From assembly GCA_910591455.2 (NCBI GenBank), contig OU342821.1, forward strand, positions 10,106,280-10,170,279: DNA of 64,000 bases, in the 5' to 3' direction. Numbering within the stretch: the first letter of the stretch is position 1; each line of letters opens with the position of its first letter. The translations under genes and the position numbers were made by a program. Positions 42,673 through 54,859 of this stretch are shown piece by piece. Source of the DNA: Pholis gunnellus. Lineage: Eukaryota > Chordata > Actinopteri > Perciformes > Pholidae. The notes beneath the pieces are model-generated. The model was not told the origin of the DNA, did not search any database, and saw only the letters and a program-made list of their open reading frames with translations.

Positions 42673-44127
42673 AGTCACCTTTATAACGAGTCCCGATTGC
42701 CTACACTATTTTACCCTATCGTGCCTCGACACTTTCTTTTTCTTTTGGTTTTTTGTCTGTGGTTTTCTGAAACGTTGTTCAGTCTCCTGTTGCCTTTGCT
42801 GAGGACAGCCACACACCTTTCATCTCTTAAAGACTAAGACAGGACCTTAACCTTAAGCATGGTCTTAGCTCATACATGCCCGCTCTACTTGCCACCTTCA
42901 TCTGACTGTGATGCTGTAATTGAAAATGTTTTTAAAGTCAGTCTTAATTGGGCAAAGGACAGACTTTCTTGCCCTTCTCCTTGTTTGGCTCTTAACATTT
43001 CCGCTCCTTTTAATGCCTTTTTATTCTTATTTATTTATGCTTTGTCCCTGTTCGGTATAAGAAGGTCTACTGGATCTATTTATTTATGATATAATATCAT
43101 CTGAAGCTAAATTAATGTTAGAAAAATATGGTCTTGATATGGTGTGCTTTCTTTGGGGAAATGTAAGTCTTATGTTACAGTCTGTTTCTTGAACATCCTG
43201 TTAAAGTTACAACTGTTTGTCACTATCTTGTTCAAGAATCACAACCACTGTGTACAACTGCAAACACCTTTTGAACTCCCCAAACTCCTGCAGCGTCGGC
43301 TCATCTCCGTAGTTAGATGTGTTGTACAACAGACTGGCCACTGTGATGGTTTAGCTATCTGATCTAGATAACTGAATGGCAGATGCAGGTTCCTGTCAAT
43401 TTAAAAAAGGTAGATTCCGTGAGTTCGCGCAACTTAAACTCATTTCCCATGGAGTTGTATAATATGTATTATACTAGAGAGTACATTATTTGGTTTCCGT
43501 TTTATTTATTGTGGCGTCCGCTGACGCGTTATCGTCAAGGGTCGAGCCGGTACGCCTCTAGTCTCTTTGAAAAGCCAAGCTGTCAGTATGTGGTAGAGGA
43601 CAAGAGTCTTATATTGCTCTAAAATCTGCATTGTTTTTTGGTCTGTTGATTGTCAGTGTAACTGCATGTACCCTCCATAACCTCAGTCTCTCTGTACATG
43701 AAAACGTAAATACAGTAGAAAAGGTTACATTTTTCTGTGGAATAGCCTGAAGATATGGAACATATTGCTCTATATGAAAGTTACAAATCTCGTCCATTTA
43801 TTGTACATGACCCTGGTAATTATCACATGTCCATGCTGTAGGTAATACTATCAAATAACCCTCTACTGCCACTTCTACGACATCCAACTGACTCAATTTG
43901 ACTACTTTAACCTTTGGAAACATGATAGTTTTGTTTCGACGCTTAACGCATTAAAGCTGAGGATGAGACTTGCTGACCAACCACTTTTTACCTTCCTCAA
44001 CTTTTTGAACTCTTGTTCCTGTTCAATATTAAATGTTCTGCTTGTAGAACTGTAAAAAGGAATACCGTATTCTGAGGGCAAACATGTTTGGAAGGCATTT
44101 GCAGCCTGTTTGTACACAAAAATGTTA

Positions 44128-44133
44128 AATAAA
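44128..44133 (+). terminator. bcr: polyadenylation signal, probable bcr 3' end
   Basis: AATAAA followed within about 40 bases by a T/GT-rich stretch (CCTTTGGCTTTCTTTTTT). It is the first canonical hexamer I see after the bcr stop with a good downstream element. Confidence 0.5.
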
Positions 44134-44155
44134 ATCTCCTTGTAACTACATAGAA

Positions 44156-47100
44156 TGACGTCCTTTGGCTTTCTTTTTTAATTTCAGACTTGGCCTGCAG
44201 CCTGGAAGCTTCCAGGTGAAAATAACTATACGACATAGGAAAGATTACGCCCTGATGGACTTGGCATGAATACAATAAATTCTGAATGTCATTTTTCCTG
44301 ATGTTCACGTTATATTTAGTGCATCCATTATATTATCTATCCAGTGACGAACAAGACTCGTGATGCATTTGAAAGACAATGAAGAATAATAGAAATTACT
44401 AATTAAAATTATTTTTAAATATATAACCTTACGAGCAAACCTTTTAATGGAAATGCTTAATTTGTAGGTTGACTCCCTGTGTTCTCTGTTTAGGAAAGGT
44501 TTCACTTCAAATGTAGCAATACTTCGTTACATGTACAATATATTAATGTTATCAACTTAACTGGGACATATCTTATATTTATAGAAGCTTTCTTTCTTGC
44601 ATGTTTCAATATATTGAAGCCTGCAGACATTGAATGATAGTTTTAATCATCAGGTGTGTAAAAAGCTTTTATGAGTTAATGGGATGCAGCCGAATATCGC
44701 CGGGGAGGGCAATGTGGGTAGACATAGTCCTTTTTTTTATTTTGAGATGCACTCACCTTGAAAATGGTAGTAATTAAGACTTTTATAGAGCCCATCCTTT
44801 TACTGCCTATTGTAAAATCTTTCAGATGCAGGACAACGGCAGGGGCAAAGAGAAAACGAGTGACTCCCACTGGTTGAACTCAGGTCTAGCAGGTTGAGCT
44901 TGCCACTGAAAATTGACTGTTTCTATATCTATACTCCCATTAAGTATGGCAGAAAAATACTTAGTATGTCGAGTCTGTCAAATGCAGTATGCCAAGATAC
45001 CAGGATGTCCTACTTTCCTACAGTAGCACTTTGCAAGCGTGCCTTTCTGGCTATTCGGACCCACAATCCTCTGCGTAGCAGATATATGAGTAAGAAGGTC
45101 AAAGTTCAAGATGCAACGTTGAATGACAAAGTAGTATGTCTCAATTGAACGCACAATGCGATGCAACAGTAGATACTTTGTAAGTGCAGCTGACAGTACA
45201 TACTAAAAGTAAAAAGAAAAATCACGCAATTCGGAACGCAGCGCTCATGTTGTGACAAGAACCGGTCCGGAGGCGGTGCTGTCTCAGAAGAAGAAAGAAG
45301 CGTGAGGGGCCTAGCTTGATCAGAGCCAGCATATATGGGACTAAGTTCAGTTGTGAGCCATTTGAAATGAAACTGCAGCAGAACCTGCAGGCTCTCTGCT
45401 GGCAACACTTGTATGTCTGAGTGAAGATGGGAGTTACCTTGCTCTTAGCACATATATATTTACAGTACCATGATGCTTGACTTATTTATGTGAAGTTAGA
45501 ATGATGTACGTTGTGTTAGTTCTTGCCAGTTATAGGCCTGCCTCACCTGCCCTCACGTTCCACATCTATAATAAATCACAATTGAAATGGACTCTTCCGC
45601 TATCTCATTGTGCCTGACAGCACATCCATAGAGTTAATCACATTACCTGATAATCAGCAAACCCCTCATACAGTCCTGATTGCAGAATATTCTACAATAT
45701 AGCTTTTAAAAGAAGAATTGAAGGACCATTCTCTTATAAATACATTGATGAACCGTTGCTAATACCCTCAGCAGTTTTGCTATTAAAGCCTCACTGGCCA
45801 GTAAGCTGGTGGCTAATGTTAGCTACACTTAGCAAAATATAGGCCTAGGTGTTGCTGTGTAACTGACATTTCACAGTAGTTTCGCTGGCTTTATAACTTC
45901 TCTTCCTGCGCTACGTTTTAGCATTTATTGTCTAATAATTTCCCCATGTGGTCGAAACAGCTGCTGTTCACGTTTTGACCGGCCATGCTTCTGGCAGAGA
46001 GTCTTTAAGGATACCAGTTTTATCCTGCAGAGTGCAAATTAGATGATGTAGCTGTAGATCCTAGAGGCCATCTGGCATGGGGTCTTGGGTGTGTTCACAG
46101 ATCCGTGGTCACCCTTGGCAAATATCCTTGAGGATGAGTCTGTACTCGACAGGCTGGATAAATTTTAGTGACCAGGACATTTTTATTGTGAATATGATTG
46201 TTATCCACTCAGCAAACAGTGTCCAATCCCATCTGTGATCGGTTACTGCAGTGTTGGTAGGTTATCCACAGTATTTGCAGTTTATCTTATGGTGCAGTTT
46301 GGTTGATGCCTTAAAATATCAATATGTCTTTGAAGGTTTATACTATTATTTGGAATGGCGTAAGCCATCTCCTTAATGTGCCATTGCCAGTGAAGACATA
46401 ATAGCTGCCATTGTTTTAGAGCAAGATCCGAAGCAAAGAACAGGATACGCCTGCTTCAGACACACTTCAACATGTTGCCTACCTCCACCGTATGTGCTTG
46501 ATAGGTTTATTGAGGAACAATTCTTAGTTCCTTTGTCTAATTACAATCAAGACTTTCAGCAGGAGACTCTGGGTTTTGAAATCTTCCTTGAAAACATCCA
46601 GAGCATCTTTGCTTGTCACGGGGGAATCTTATGGATGAATCACGGTAAGATTCTCTATGATGCTGACATGCACCGTGACCACTCAGTCACTGTGTACACC
46701 TGACAGTTCCTCGTAATAAATACGGATGTTGATAATACTTCCCTAGTTTTGTTCATCATTTACTAGCAATGCACTGCTCAAACTTGTGAAAATAGGTCTC
46801 CACAAATTAGACCGTATAGAAATATGTATACTCCACAGATCTCAGTGGTTCTAAATAGGCCAATTGCAATGTGAATTGAATTAAAGCTATTTATTTTAAT
46901 GTAAATGTTATCCTTTTTCTCAGAGCGAGAGAACAAGAGAGCAACAAAAGGAGGGATGAAAAGGAAGAGAGATGTCGAACTGTATTTGAGCTGAACTTTA
47001 ATGATGCAACACAACCACACACATTATAAAAAGTGACACAGGCAGCAGTATTTACATGACAAATAAACAAACAGTATGGTCCAGCTCCATGGAAAAACAC

Positions 47101-47399
47101 TAAATGCAAAAACACCCAGAAGTGGTGTAGAGATCATTTCCCCACTTAACCTTTAAACAGTTTACAATCTTTTTACGCACAAGCTTAATTTACAACGAAC
47201 CAAACAAGGTTCGTGGTGCACGTGTGTGCACGTGGAGTCGGAAGGGGCTTTCTCTGGTTCTCATGGCTGACGTATCCATAATGTGACACTCTTGAGTGTA
47301 GGAGCCCCTTTCACTTCATTTATTTTGCCGCCCGCCCGATTGTCATCGGTTATTTCCGGTCATCCATACGTCACGGTTTACCAGAAGACCCCCTCAATG
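44156..47399. other. intergenic region between bcr and adora2a
   Basis: AT-rich sequence in which I recognise no gene on either strand. Short open frames, for example at 46494-46703 and on the minus strand at 45106-45408, have no family similarity I can see. Another AATAAA lies at 46715-46720. Confidence 0.6.
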
Positions 47400-47696
47400 C
47401 AGTCTCTCTCGCGCACACACGCGCACACACATGCACGGAGAGGGAGAGGCGCCGTGGATATGCGCGTCATCCTGTTGCAGTGTGACAATTGCGCGCCTTC
47501 AAACTTCTCCTGGCAAAGCGAACATGGGCGGCGGTGCCCGATCAGAGGATTTACATTACCTTGGGGTTTTTCACCAAGTGTCTGGCGTATAGAACGCATC
47601 TGCTTGTTGTGTTGTACTTTCTGATGCGCGCTGCCAGACAACATCTGAACACGTTGCTTGGGTGGAAAGACTAATTATTTTCAATCTCACAATAAG
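47400..47696 (+). other. adora2a: probable non-coding first exon of adora2a (start not determined)
   Basis: A relatively GC-rich, CpG-containing stretch ends at a strong donor (AATAAG followed by GTAAGA at 47697). The next good acceptor on this strand with a downstream gene is at 50379, the 5' UTR exon of adora2a. Mammalian ADORA2A also uses non-coding first exons. The 5' boundary is a guess. Confidence 0.38.
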
Positions 47697-50378
47697 GTAA
47701 GAAATGTTGTTTTCCGCTTGTTCGTGTTACGTTTAAAATCTTTTGTCAGTTGATGTTTGGACCGTTTTAACACGACTTATAACAGTTTAACAGGTGTTTG
47801 TTTCCATAATGAATGATATACCGACTTTTAAAAAAATACATTTAACAAAAGCACACTCAACCCACATCAGTTATTGGTTGGGAACTATGGTAACTATGGG
47901 AACTATGGGAGCTTTCACTGTTTCAGGAATGTGGAGTATTTTAATGGAAATGACTTGATGGGTTAGATGGTAAGTAAAAGGTATCCTATAATAATAGAAA
48001 AGCTCTGTAAGGATAAGTAAGTAGCTGTAATTTTGAGCGGTTGCATTGATCTCAGTTTGTAAGGCTGATAAATAGAAATTAACATTGAGATCATTTGCTG
48101 AAGCCTTTTCACCGTCACTCGACATCCATTACATCATCCACACATGGTTGTTTGGTATTGGCTCTGCTGATGTTTTTCTGTTCCTGCTATCAGATCACAG
48201 AATGTCAGTGCCTCCCTCATTAGTGATAAACACAGTACTTTCGCCAGAAGTAATACAGCAGCTTTCCTTTTTGTTTTCCTTTGGCTTTGGTGGAGCTGGG
48301 CTGGTCCATTGATTGACAAGGCAGAAACAGATCCCTCTCTAGCAGGATGCACTTTTTCTTATCACTTCCTCCAAGGCCTCTAAGCACATATACAGCCACT
48401 ATCATAATAAAGGGGAGTAGTTTTTGCCAAAGCAGCCAACTGGAAGGTTAAACCAGAGGGCTCACCATGTGATAACTTATGTTGTAGCCTATACAATTCA
48501 GTGATGGGGAGAAGCTATATAAGTGGAAATTAAATATATATTTTTTAACTTTTCTTGTGCAGCTTTAGAAACATTTGCAGCCTCTTGAGATCTTAAAAAA
48601 ACGTAATGGCTGGATGCTGTAGCTTTCCAAAGCCACTGGATAAAGCCTGTTTTTTTAAATTCCTTCGGCCTGGGAGAAGGTTTCAGTAGTGGAACAATAG
48701 AGGAAAAGTAGAACTTTGGTCTGATGTACTGCTAATCAGGATCACTGCCGGTAGAGCTACAGGGCTATGTGTGTATTAATGAAAGAACAATGTGTGGAAG
48801 GGAAGCAAATGGTTGTTTTTTTCTCTTCTCTTTATATTTTCAACACCGGCAGTGTGTCGTTACATTTCCATGTATGGACACTAAAGTGCAGTTAGGGTCT
48901 TCTAACTATTTTTCCTCTTATACAGTACAAGTGAGGCCAGTTTAATTGGGAAGTAAAGAGCAGTAAATGATCTCGTTCTAATCATGTACTAAGCCTAAAC
49001 CGCCACAGACAGGGAGGTGCCACTCAATCAAACTAAAGAATGTAATGCAATAGTACACATTTTATAACCCCCACATGTTTGTGGTTTCATATTACTCAAT
49101 GGAGAATTCCCCAATAACTGAATTTACCTAAACTGAAACTTAACTTAGCCAATGTAATACTTAGTATCACAACTTCTCTGATACACACCCACTTCAAAGC
49201 TCATCAGAGGTTGAGAATCTGTCTTCTTAGTACATGGACATCAGCTTGAGTAATGGGGAGAAGGTCAGTGAGCATCCTTATGGGCTCCAAGCATAACAAC
49301 ACATTATATGAACACATGAAGATCAGTGTCACATTAATTTATGGATACATTTCTCACACAGTGGGAGAAAAGCTGGGATTAAATGAATGATTGGATTGTG
49401 AATTCCTCTTCTCTGAGATATGCTGACCCAGAATTGGTCAGATGGTCCCAGCATAGTGACCCGGTTTCCCCTCCAGAATCATTTGTTGAATCTTATCTGG
49501 TCAAATGTTACTCACTGTATGGACCTTGGCAGGAACTAGGTCATATTTACAAAGTGTTTTTTTCACTGTAGTCAATAACTTTCACCTTCAACATATGTCA
49601 ACTCCACAATGCAGAGGAGATAAAAGCAGGTTTTATAGGTATGTTTATGTGTTGCGCCTTATGGTCTGAGTGAAACTACGTAAAGCAGCCTATTTCATAT
49701 TTTAATGCTGGTATTATAGGCTGACTCATACTGGATTTATTGAGGTTTTAAGAATTAGATTACATATTAACATTTATTGCCCGGTTTTGTTTAGCTAAGC
49801 TAACAGGCACATTTCTCACTCAAATTCATAGCAGTCTTCCACTCAAACCTCCATAAAAACTTGACTTCCTAGCTGTTGTTCAAAGACAATTCAATTATTT
49901 CTTACTGCTAGGGTGAAAATGTATGATAATGCACTAAATACTCTACAGTATCACTGCAGCCTTGATTATTATTTTATGAAAACCTGTCTTCCTCTCTCTC
50001 CCCCGAGCAGTTGTACTACTGTAAACATCTAGGTTGTAATAAAATGCCATAATCTGCTTATAATATAAAGGAATTTAGCTAAATACCCTGAAAAAACACA
50101 GCAAAGATAGCTTAACCAAGTGTTCCAGTGTTGGTACAATGGCTTTGAAATGTATAGGTGGTTTAATTTGTGTAATGTTCAGTGGTTTTGGAGGAAAGCA
50201 TGAATGACTAGTGCATGGAATGGTTTCGGGAAATTTTCCTGAAATAAAAGGTGCATTGTTGGCCTGTCTGCCTGTCTTCCAGAGATGGATGTTTTTTTTT
50301 CTGACCTCTGTGGTATCCTGCAATCTGTTTGTACAGGCAAGAGTACTGAGATTGTGTTCTCTCTCTCTCCCTCTACAG
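47697..50378 (+). other. adora2a: putative 5' UTR intron of adora2a
   Basis: 2.7 kb of AT-rich sequence with no recognisable gene. A short imperfect tandem of AACTATGGG lies near 47.88-47.91 kb. Confidence 0.4.
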
Positions 50379-50735
50379 ACCACTACTCTTAATTTGGCAG
50401 CCGTCCGGCAAAACTCCCAGGCTCTTCCTCCTCAGTATTCTGCTGCTGTCGGTGGCAAAGTTTACCGAGCTGCACACAAAAGAGGCGAAGACGGTTGCAG
50501 AGACAAAGAGGAAGACTGACATACTGTTAGAGTGTGATTGACAGTAAAAGGTTGAGTCAGGCAGGTGTTTGTGGTGGGAACTTCCTGCCGCGGCTGTCCT
50601 CGCGTGACGCAATCACGCTTCCCTTAAGTCGTGCCTTGCCGGTTTGGCAAGCAGGTATTTTGTCTAAAAACAAGTCAAGCAGCCGAGTCTGTGGGATGAA
50701 AGTACAAAGAAAGCAAAAAAGAGGAAAAAATAACC
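50379..50735 (+). other. adora2a: adora2a 5' UTR in the first coding exon
   Basis: A strong acceptor (pyrimidine tract then CTACAG) precedes 50379, and there is no good donor before the start codon. The leader has only one upstream ATG, at 50696, which opens a short ORF overlapping the receptor start. Confidence 0.55.
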
Positions 50736-50749
50736 ATGCTGAGGAATGA
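50696..50749 (+). promoter_or_regulatory. overlapping upstream ORF of adora2a
   Basis: ATG at 50696 (G at -3) opens 17 codons ending in TGA at 50747-50749, out of frame with and 14 bases past the receptor ATG at 50736. The predicted peptide is very basic (MKVQRKQKRGKNNHAEE). Because it overlaps the main start, it should reduce receptor translation unless ribosomes scan past it. An overlapping upstream frame has also been described for mammalian ADORA2A. Confidence 0.5.
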
Positions 50750-50935
50750 CCAGATAGTCTATATTGGCCTGGAGCTGGTGATCGCTTTCCTGTCTGTGGC
50801 TGGGAATGTCCTGGTCTGCTGGGCCGTCTGGCTCAACTCCAACCTGCAGAGCATCACCAACTTCTTTGTGGTGTCACTGGCAGTGGCTGATATTGCTGTT
50901 GGGCTGCTCGGAATTCCCTTTGCTATCATTATTAG
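50736..50935 (+). CDS. adora2a: adora2a coding exon 1 (TM1-TM2)
   Basis: 200 bases from ATG to a donor (ATTAG then GTATTA). It encodes TM1 and TM2 up to FAIII, leaving two bases of Ser67. Without splicing the frame stops 11 codons later. Confidence 0.93.
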
Positions 50936-53900
50936 GTATTACGTTTGTTATTTCATTTTTAAACGTTAAAATCGTCTTTTTTTATAGGATTTTAAATCAG
51001 TGTAATCTAGAGTAAAAGTGTAATAGATTACACTAACACTCCGGCATTGGTTTTGGGTTATAACTTTATGGACATTGCTTAATTAGATTTGAAAAGAATG
51101 TAATATTGATTGGGTTTTTAATGTTTGTTTTTTGATCACCTGTGATGTGTTCTTGCTTTCCAACATCAGCACTGGCTTCTGTGCCAAATTCTACGGCTGC
51201 CTGTTCATCGCTTGCTTCGTCCTCGTACTCACCCAGAGCTCCATCTTCAGCCTGCTGGCCATCGCTGTAGACCGCTACATCGCTATCAAGTACCCACTCA
51301 GGTGAGAGGAAACGGAAAAGGTCACATCAGCTGCGCTGAAAACTGAAACAGAGATAGCTTCCCACGCTGTCACTTTAACCAACATGACTTTCCAGACTGA
51401 CCAAATCGCTCTGGTTTTGGGAGAGCTGCGTTGTGTTTTGAAATTGATGTTTGAATAGAATTGTTTTTCTTTTGCTGTTGGATGTGAACTGTTGCACAGT
51501 TTACTTTCATTTTGAACAGGATGCTCTTTTCACACAAGTCAGAGGAGTGTGGGTAAGCCATTAAACGTGAGAGGCACATACGCAGTGTAGCAAAACACAT
51601 TGAATTATTGAGAGATATTATTCAATTAAGGCTAATCTGGCCGGCTGTGGGCAGACGAAGATCTGTCTCCTCCGGCTTTATTGGGTTACTGTTTGCGTGC
51701 TGTTAGAGGGATTACATCTCTTGGGCTTTGATCATTTTCATCCATGTAAGTTAACACCAATCAAATTCTACTCCTGCACGAGAGGATATTTCATAGAGTA
51801 AGCCACAGCAGGTGATGCATTTGCATAAGCAGTTGCATAACGGCTTCCGCGTGTGTTTGTGTGCCCACACTGGTGCCACAACCCCTGGCACCAAAGACCT
51901 AATAATAGCTAATAATTCATCAGAGTTTCAGGAGGCTTAATATAGCCAACTGGCTGCCACCCTGGCCATGAATGATCTCAGTCACATGGGACAGTGGCTG
52001 TAGGTGAGGTGATGTTCCCCAGAATACCGCAGTTGTTCATGCAGATTTTCTATTTTTATTCCTCCGGCCAAATGTGTGCATTCCTGATGTCTGCGTGAAG
52101 CAATGCACACATTAATGCTGCCGACACAGTCGTCAAAAATACCCCAGAAACTTGAGGATGGAGCAAACATTATGAAAAGAAGGAATTTAAATGTTTCAAG
52201 CAGGATGTTTTAAATGCAGGTCCAGTTGTTTGGATATCAACAGCTTTTTTTAAGCCCTTGCGTCAGTTAAACTTAAATAACATAACATACAAATATTTGT
52301 CAAATTTGCATACCTGTATCAGTGGATCCATTGTGAAATAAATGTCATGTTAGTAGCTTCCAGTAAATTATGTGATATTAATGTTTGTCATTTTTGTATT
52401 TCACTGCATTTCTCAACAGCTCTTATATGACTTGACTAAATAACAAATTCTTCAGAACTTCAACGTCAGAACTTAGATGAGAAGGAAGTGTGGCAGTAAA
52501 TGAGGAAGGAAATACCCTTATTGCAGACGTCACCCAGCTTTTTACGGAGTCATTCAATGACACACAGCAACATTGCACACTGTGTATATTCCTCTATTGT
52601 ATATCATGAAAGGAAGGAAGAACACATACTCGCATCAAAGCATGTTGTTAACAAAACTTTCCAAAATCAGAATGGATTTATATATTTTAAACACTTGGTG
52701 TTTCTTTAATCCGCAGACAAAAGTCCTGGAGAATATTATTGTAAGTGGTGACAGTGTTTTTAACAGCCAGTAGTGCAACAATAACAAAAGAAATCTTCAA
52801 CTCATGCCTTGGCTTATTAAATAAATAACACATGTAGGCTTGAATTCACAACCATTGTATCCTAGCTCTTTTAAATAATCATTGTAATATTGACTTTGCC
52901 TCCCAGGGATACTATCACGCTGAGCTTAGATAAAAACAAATAGCCCTAAACGTATGATTGTGCTCTGCTCAACCTTTCAGGTACAACAGCCTGGTGACGG
53001 GGCAGAGGGCAAAGGGTATCATCGCATTGTGCTGGGTTCTCTCAGTAGGCATCGGCCTGACACCGATGCTGGGCTGGAACCCAGGTGAGAGATTTTATTT
53101 TGGCAAATATAAACCCGGCTTACCCAAGGATGTAGAAAAAGATAAATATGGCATATGTTACGTCGGTCATAGCTTGATATGTGACATTTTTCCATTGGCA
53201 TTAATCCAGTTTATTGGTTCTTATTGGTGAAACCTAATCCATGCACATTAACTTACCATCATTTCATGAAAAATCTTTTACTATGTATAATTATTTCTGC
53301 TATGGAAACAAATGCATTTAGTTGACATTATGAAAAGATTAAACTGACCAATTAATCACCCCTAATTCTGTTATACAGGTTGGAACAGCACCGCGGCAGT
53401 CAGCAGCCATACCTGCCCGGAAGGCTTGATTCAGTGCCTGTTTGAAGAAGTGATGATGATGGACTACATGATCTATTTCAATTTCTTCGGCTGTGTGCTG
53501 GGTCCCCTGGCGGTCATGCTGGTCATCTATGCCCATATCTTCATGGTCGCTCGGCGCCAGCTCCGACTGATGCAGCTCAAAGTTGCTCACACCCCTGCTC
53601 CTGGAGAAATCGCCTCACGCCGTTCATCTCGTTCAACCCTGCAGCAAGAGGTGCATGCTGCCAAATCGCTGGCCATCATTGTGGGTTGGTTTGCTCTGTG
53701 TTGGCTTCCGCTGCACATCATTAACTGTTTACACTACCTGTGTGAGGACTGTGGCCGTACAAATATCTGGGTGATGTACATCGCCATCATCCTCTCCCAT
53801 GCTAACTCTGTTGTGAATCCCTTCATCTATGCTTATCACATTCTGGAGTTCAGACAGACCTTTCGGAGGATCCTGTACCAGCACATCCTAGGGCATGGAC

Positions 53901-54355
53901 ATGGACGTGGGATTGAGGTTGGGAGTGGAAATGACAGAGGTGTTGGGAGCAGCACCATCATTCGGACTGCCTCCCATAGCAGTAAAGAGGGTTCATCGTG
54001 TAGCACGGTAGTGAACAGCTACGTCCTGGACACCAGTCCTGAACGAACTCCACCAAAAGCGTCTCACGAAGCCTGCTGCCAATGGACCTCAAAGTTAGAC
54101 GCTGCACCAAGGAGCTACATGTCCAACGGACACCAAAAACAGGGTAGCACCCTTCCAGCAATGCAGCAGCTGCGTCCATGCTTCGTGGGCTTTGCTGCTC
54201 AGGATGGAGTCGAGTCGGTCACAGATCTGAGGGGAACAACAGATGTTTTGGAGGTGAAAGACAGTGGAAGTTGCATTGCTTTTGTGAATGTTCATGCTCT
54301 CTCCCTAAAACAGACCGACTGTCCGTGCTCAACAGAGCTTACAGAAGTCTCATGA
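50736..54355 (+). CDS. adora2a: adenosine A2A receptor
   Basis: Four coding exons (50736-50935, 51170-51301, 52981-53084, 53379-54355) give 470 residues. This is a class A GPCR at the plasma membrane that binds adenosine and couples to Gs to raise cAMP. Residue numbers match human A2A up to residue 145: Asn24 (TM1), Asp52 (TM2), Cys71 and Cys77, Asp101-Arg102-Tyr103 (DRY). Later come CLFEEV in loop 2, TM6 CWLPLHIIN and TM7 SHANSVVNPFIYAY. The phenylalanine and glutamate of loop 2 and the TM6 asparagine that contact adenosine are kept. The long tail (over 120 residues) and WAVWLNSNLQ favour A2A over A2B. The start at 50736 has A at -3. Whether this is the aa or ab teleost copy cannot be told here. 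Confidence 0.95.
51170..51301 (+). CDS. adora2a: adora2a coding exon 2 (TM3, DRY)
   Basis: 132 bases; acceptor ACATCAG, donor GTGAGA. It encodes STGFCAKFYGCLF, TM3 and DRYIAIKYPLR. The donor position after PLR is the same as the single coding intron of human ADORA2A. Confidence 0.94.
51302..52980 (+). other. adora2a: adora2a intron after TM3
   Basis: 1.7 kb, AT-rich, with no recognisable gene or repeat boundary. Confidence 0.85.
52981..53084 (+). CDS. adora2a: adora2a coding exon 3 (TM4)
   Basis: 104 bases; acceptor TTTCAG, donor GTGAGA. It encodes YNSLVTGQRAKGIIALCWVL and TPMLGWNP, that is TM4 and the start of extracellular loop 2. Reading past the donor would add 48 codons before a stop. 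Confidence 0.92.
53379..54355 (+). CDS. adora2a: adora2a coding exon 4 (loop 2 to C-terminus)
   Basis: 977 bases; acceptor TATACAG; TGA at 54353-54355. It encodes the rest of loop 2 with an N-glycosylation sequon (NST, residues 148-150) and Cys158/Cys165, then TM5 to TM7, helix 8 (FRQTFRRIL) and a long tail with a Gly/His-rich stretch (GHGHGRG). Confidence 0.95.
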
Positions 54356-54819
54356 GACAGATATTTAGGTATTTAAAAATATATATTCTATTCCCATAAA
54401 ACATATGATAGTGTGCAGACATGACAACAGCCTCATTAAATCAACAGCAGATCTGTTTCTCTTTCTGAAGTCACATAAACTGGTTGCAGGGAATATTTTG
54501 GCGTTATTACTCTTTCTCATCAACCATCTCTGAGTTGGATCAGATTTACAAGCACACTCCAGAATTTGTCAAAGGCAGGTTTAAAATGGGCTGCTAATAA
54601 CATTTTACTGACATGCAGCATAATAACATCTATGTCCTTTATCCAAGATAAATGTGCATTTTTTTAGGTTGCATGCCTTTCAAACAAAGTGCATTTTAGA
54701 AAAACAAACTACAGTATCAACTGTATTTTTAAGAGACATTTCTGTTCTTTAACTGCTTTTTTGATAATGTTGCCTCACAATTTGTAATGCGCATCTGTAT
54801 TGTTTTTACTCACTGGAGA

Positions 54820-54825
54820 ATTAAA
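54820..54825 (+). terminator. adora2a: polyadenylation signal, probable adora2a 3' end
   Basis: ATTAAA about 465 bases after the stop, followed by a T-rich stretch (TTTACTCTTTTTTC). No canonical AATAAA occurs between the stop and this site. Confidence 0.45.
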
Positions 54826-54859
54826 AGTCTTAAATATGTATTAGTTTACTCTTTTTTCA

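Larger units (their letters stand above)
40192..44155 (+). other. bcr: bcr 3' UTR (end inferred)
   Basis: About 4 kb of AT-rich sequence follows the stop without another gene. The end is inferred from AATAAA at 44128-44133, about 20 bases before a T-rich stretch. Further AATAAA at 44274-44279 could serve as a second site. A CATT tetranucleotide tract lies at about 42.65 kb. Confidence 0.55.

Noticed and set aside
50736..54355. Assignment to adenosine A2B receptor
   Set aside because: The FCxxFYGC loop is A2B-like, but WAVWLNSNLQ, the long C-terminal tail and the linkage to bcr and snrpd3 support A2A.
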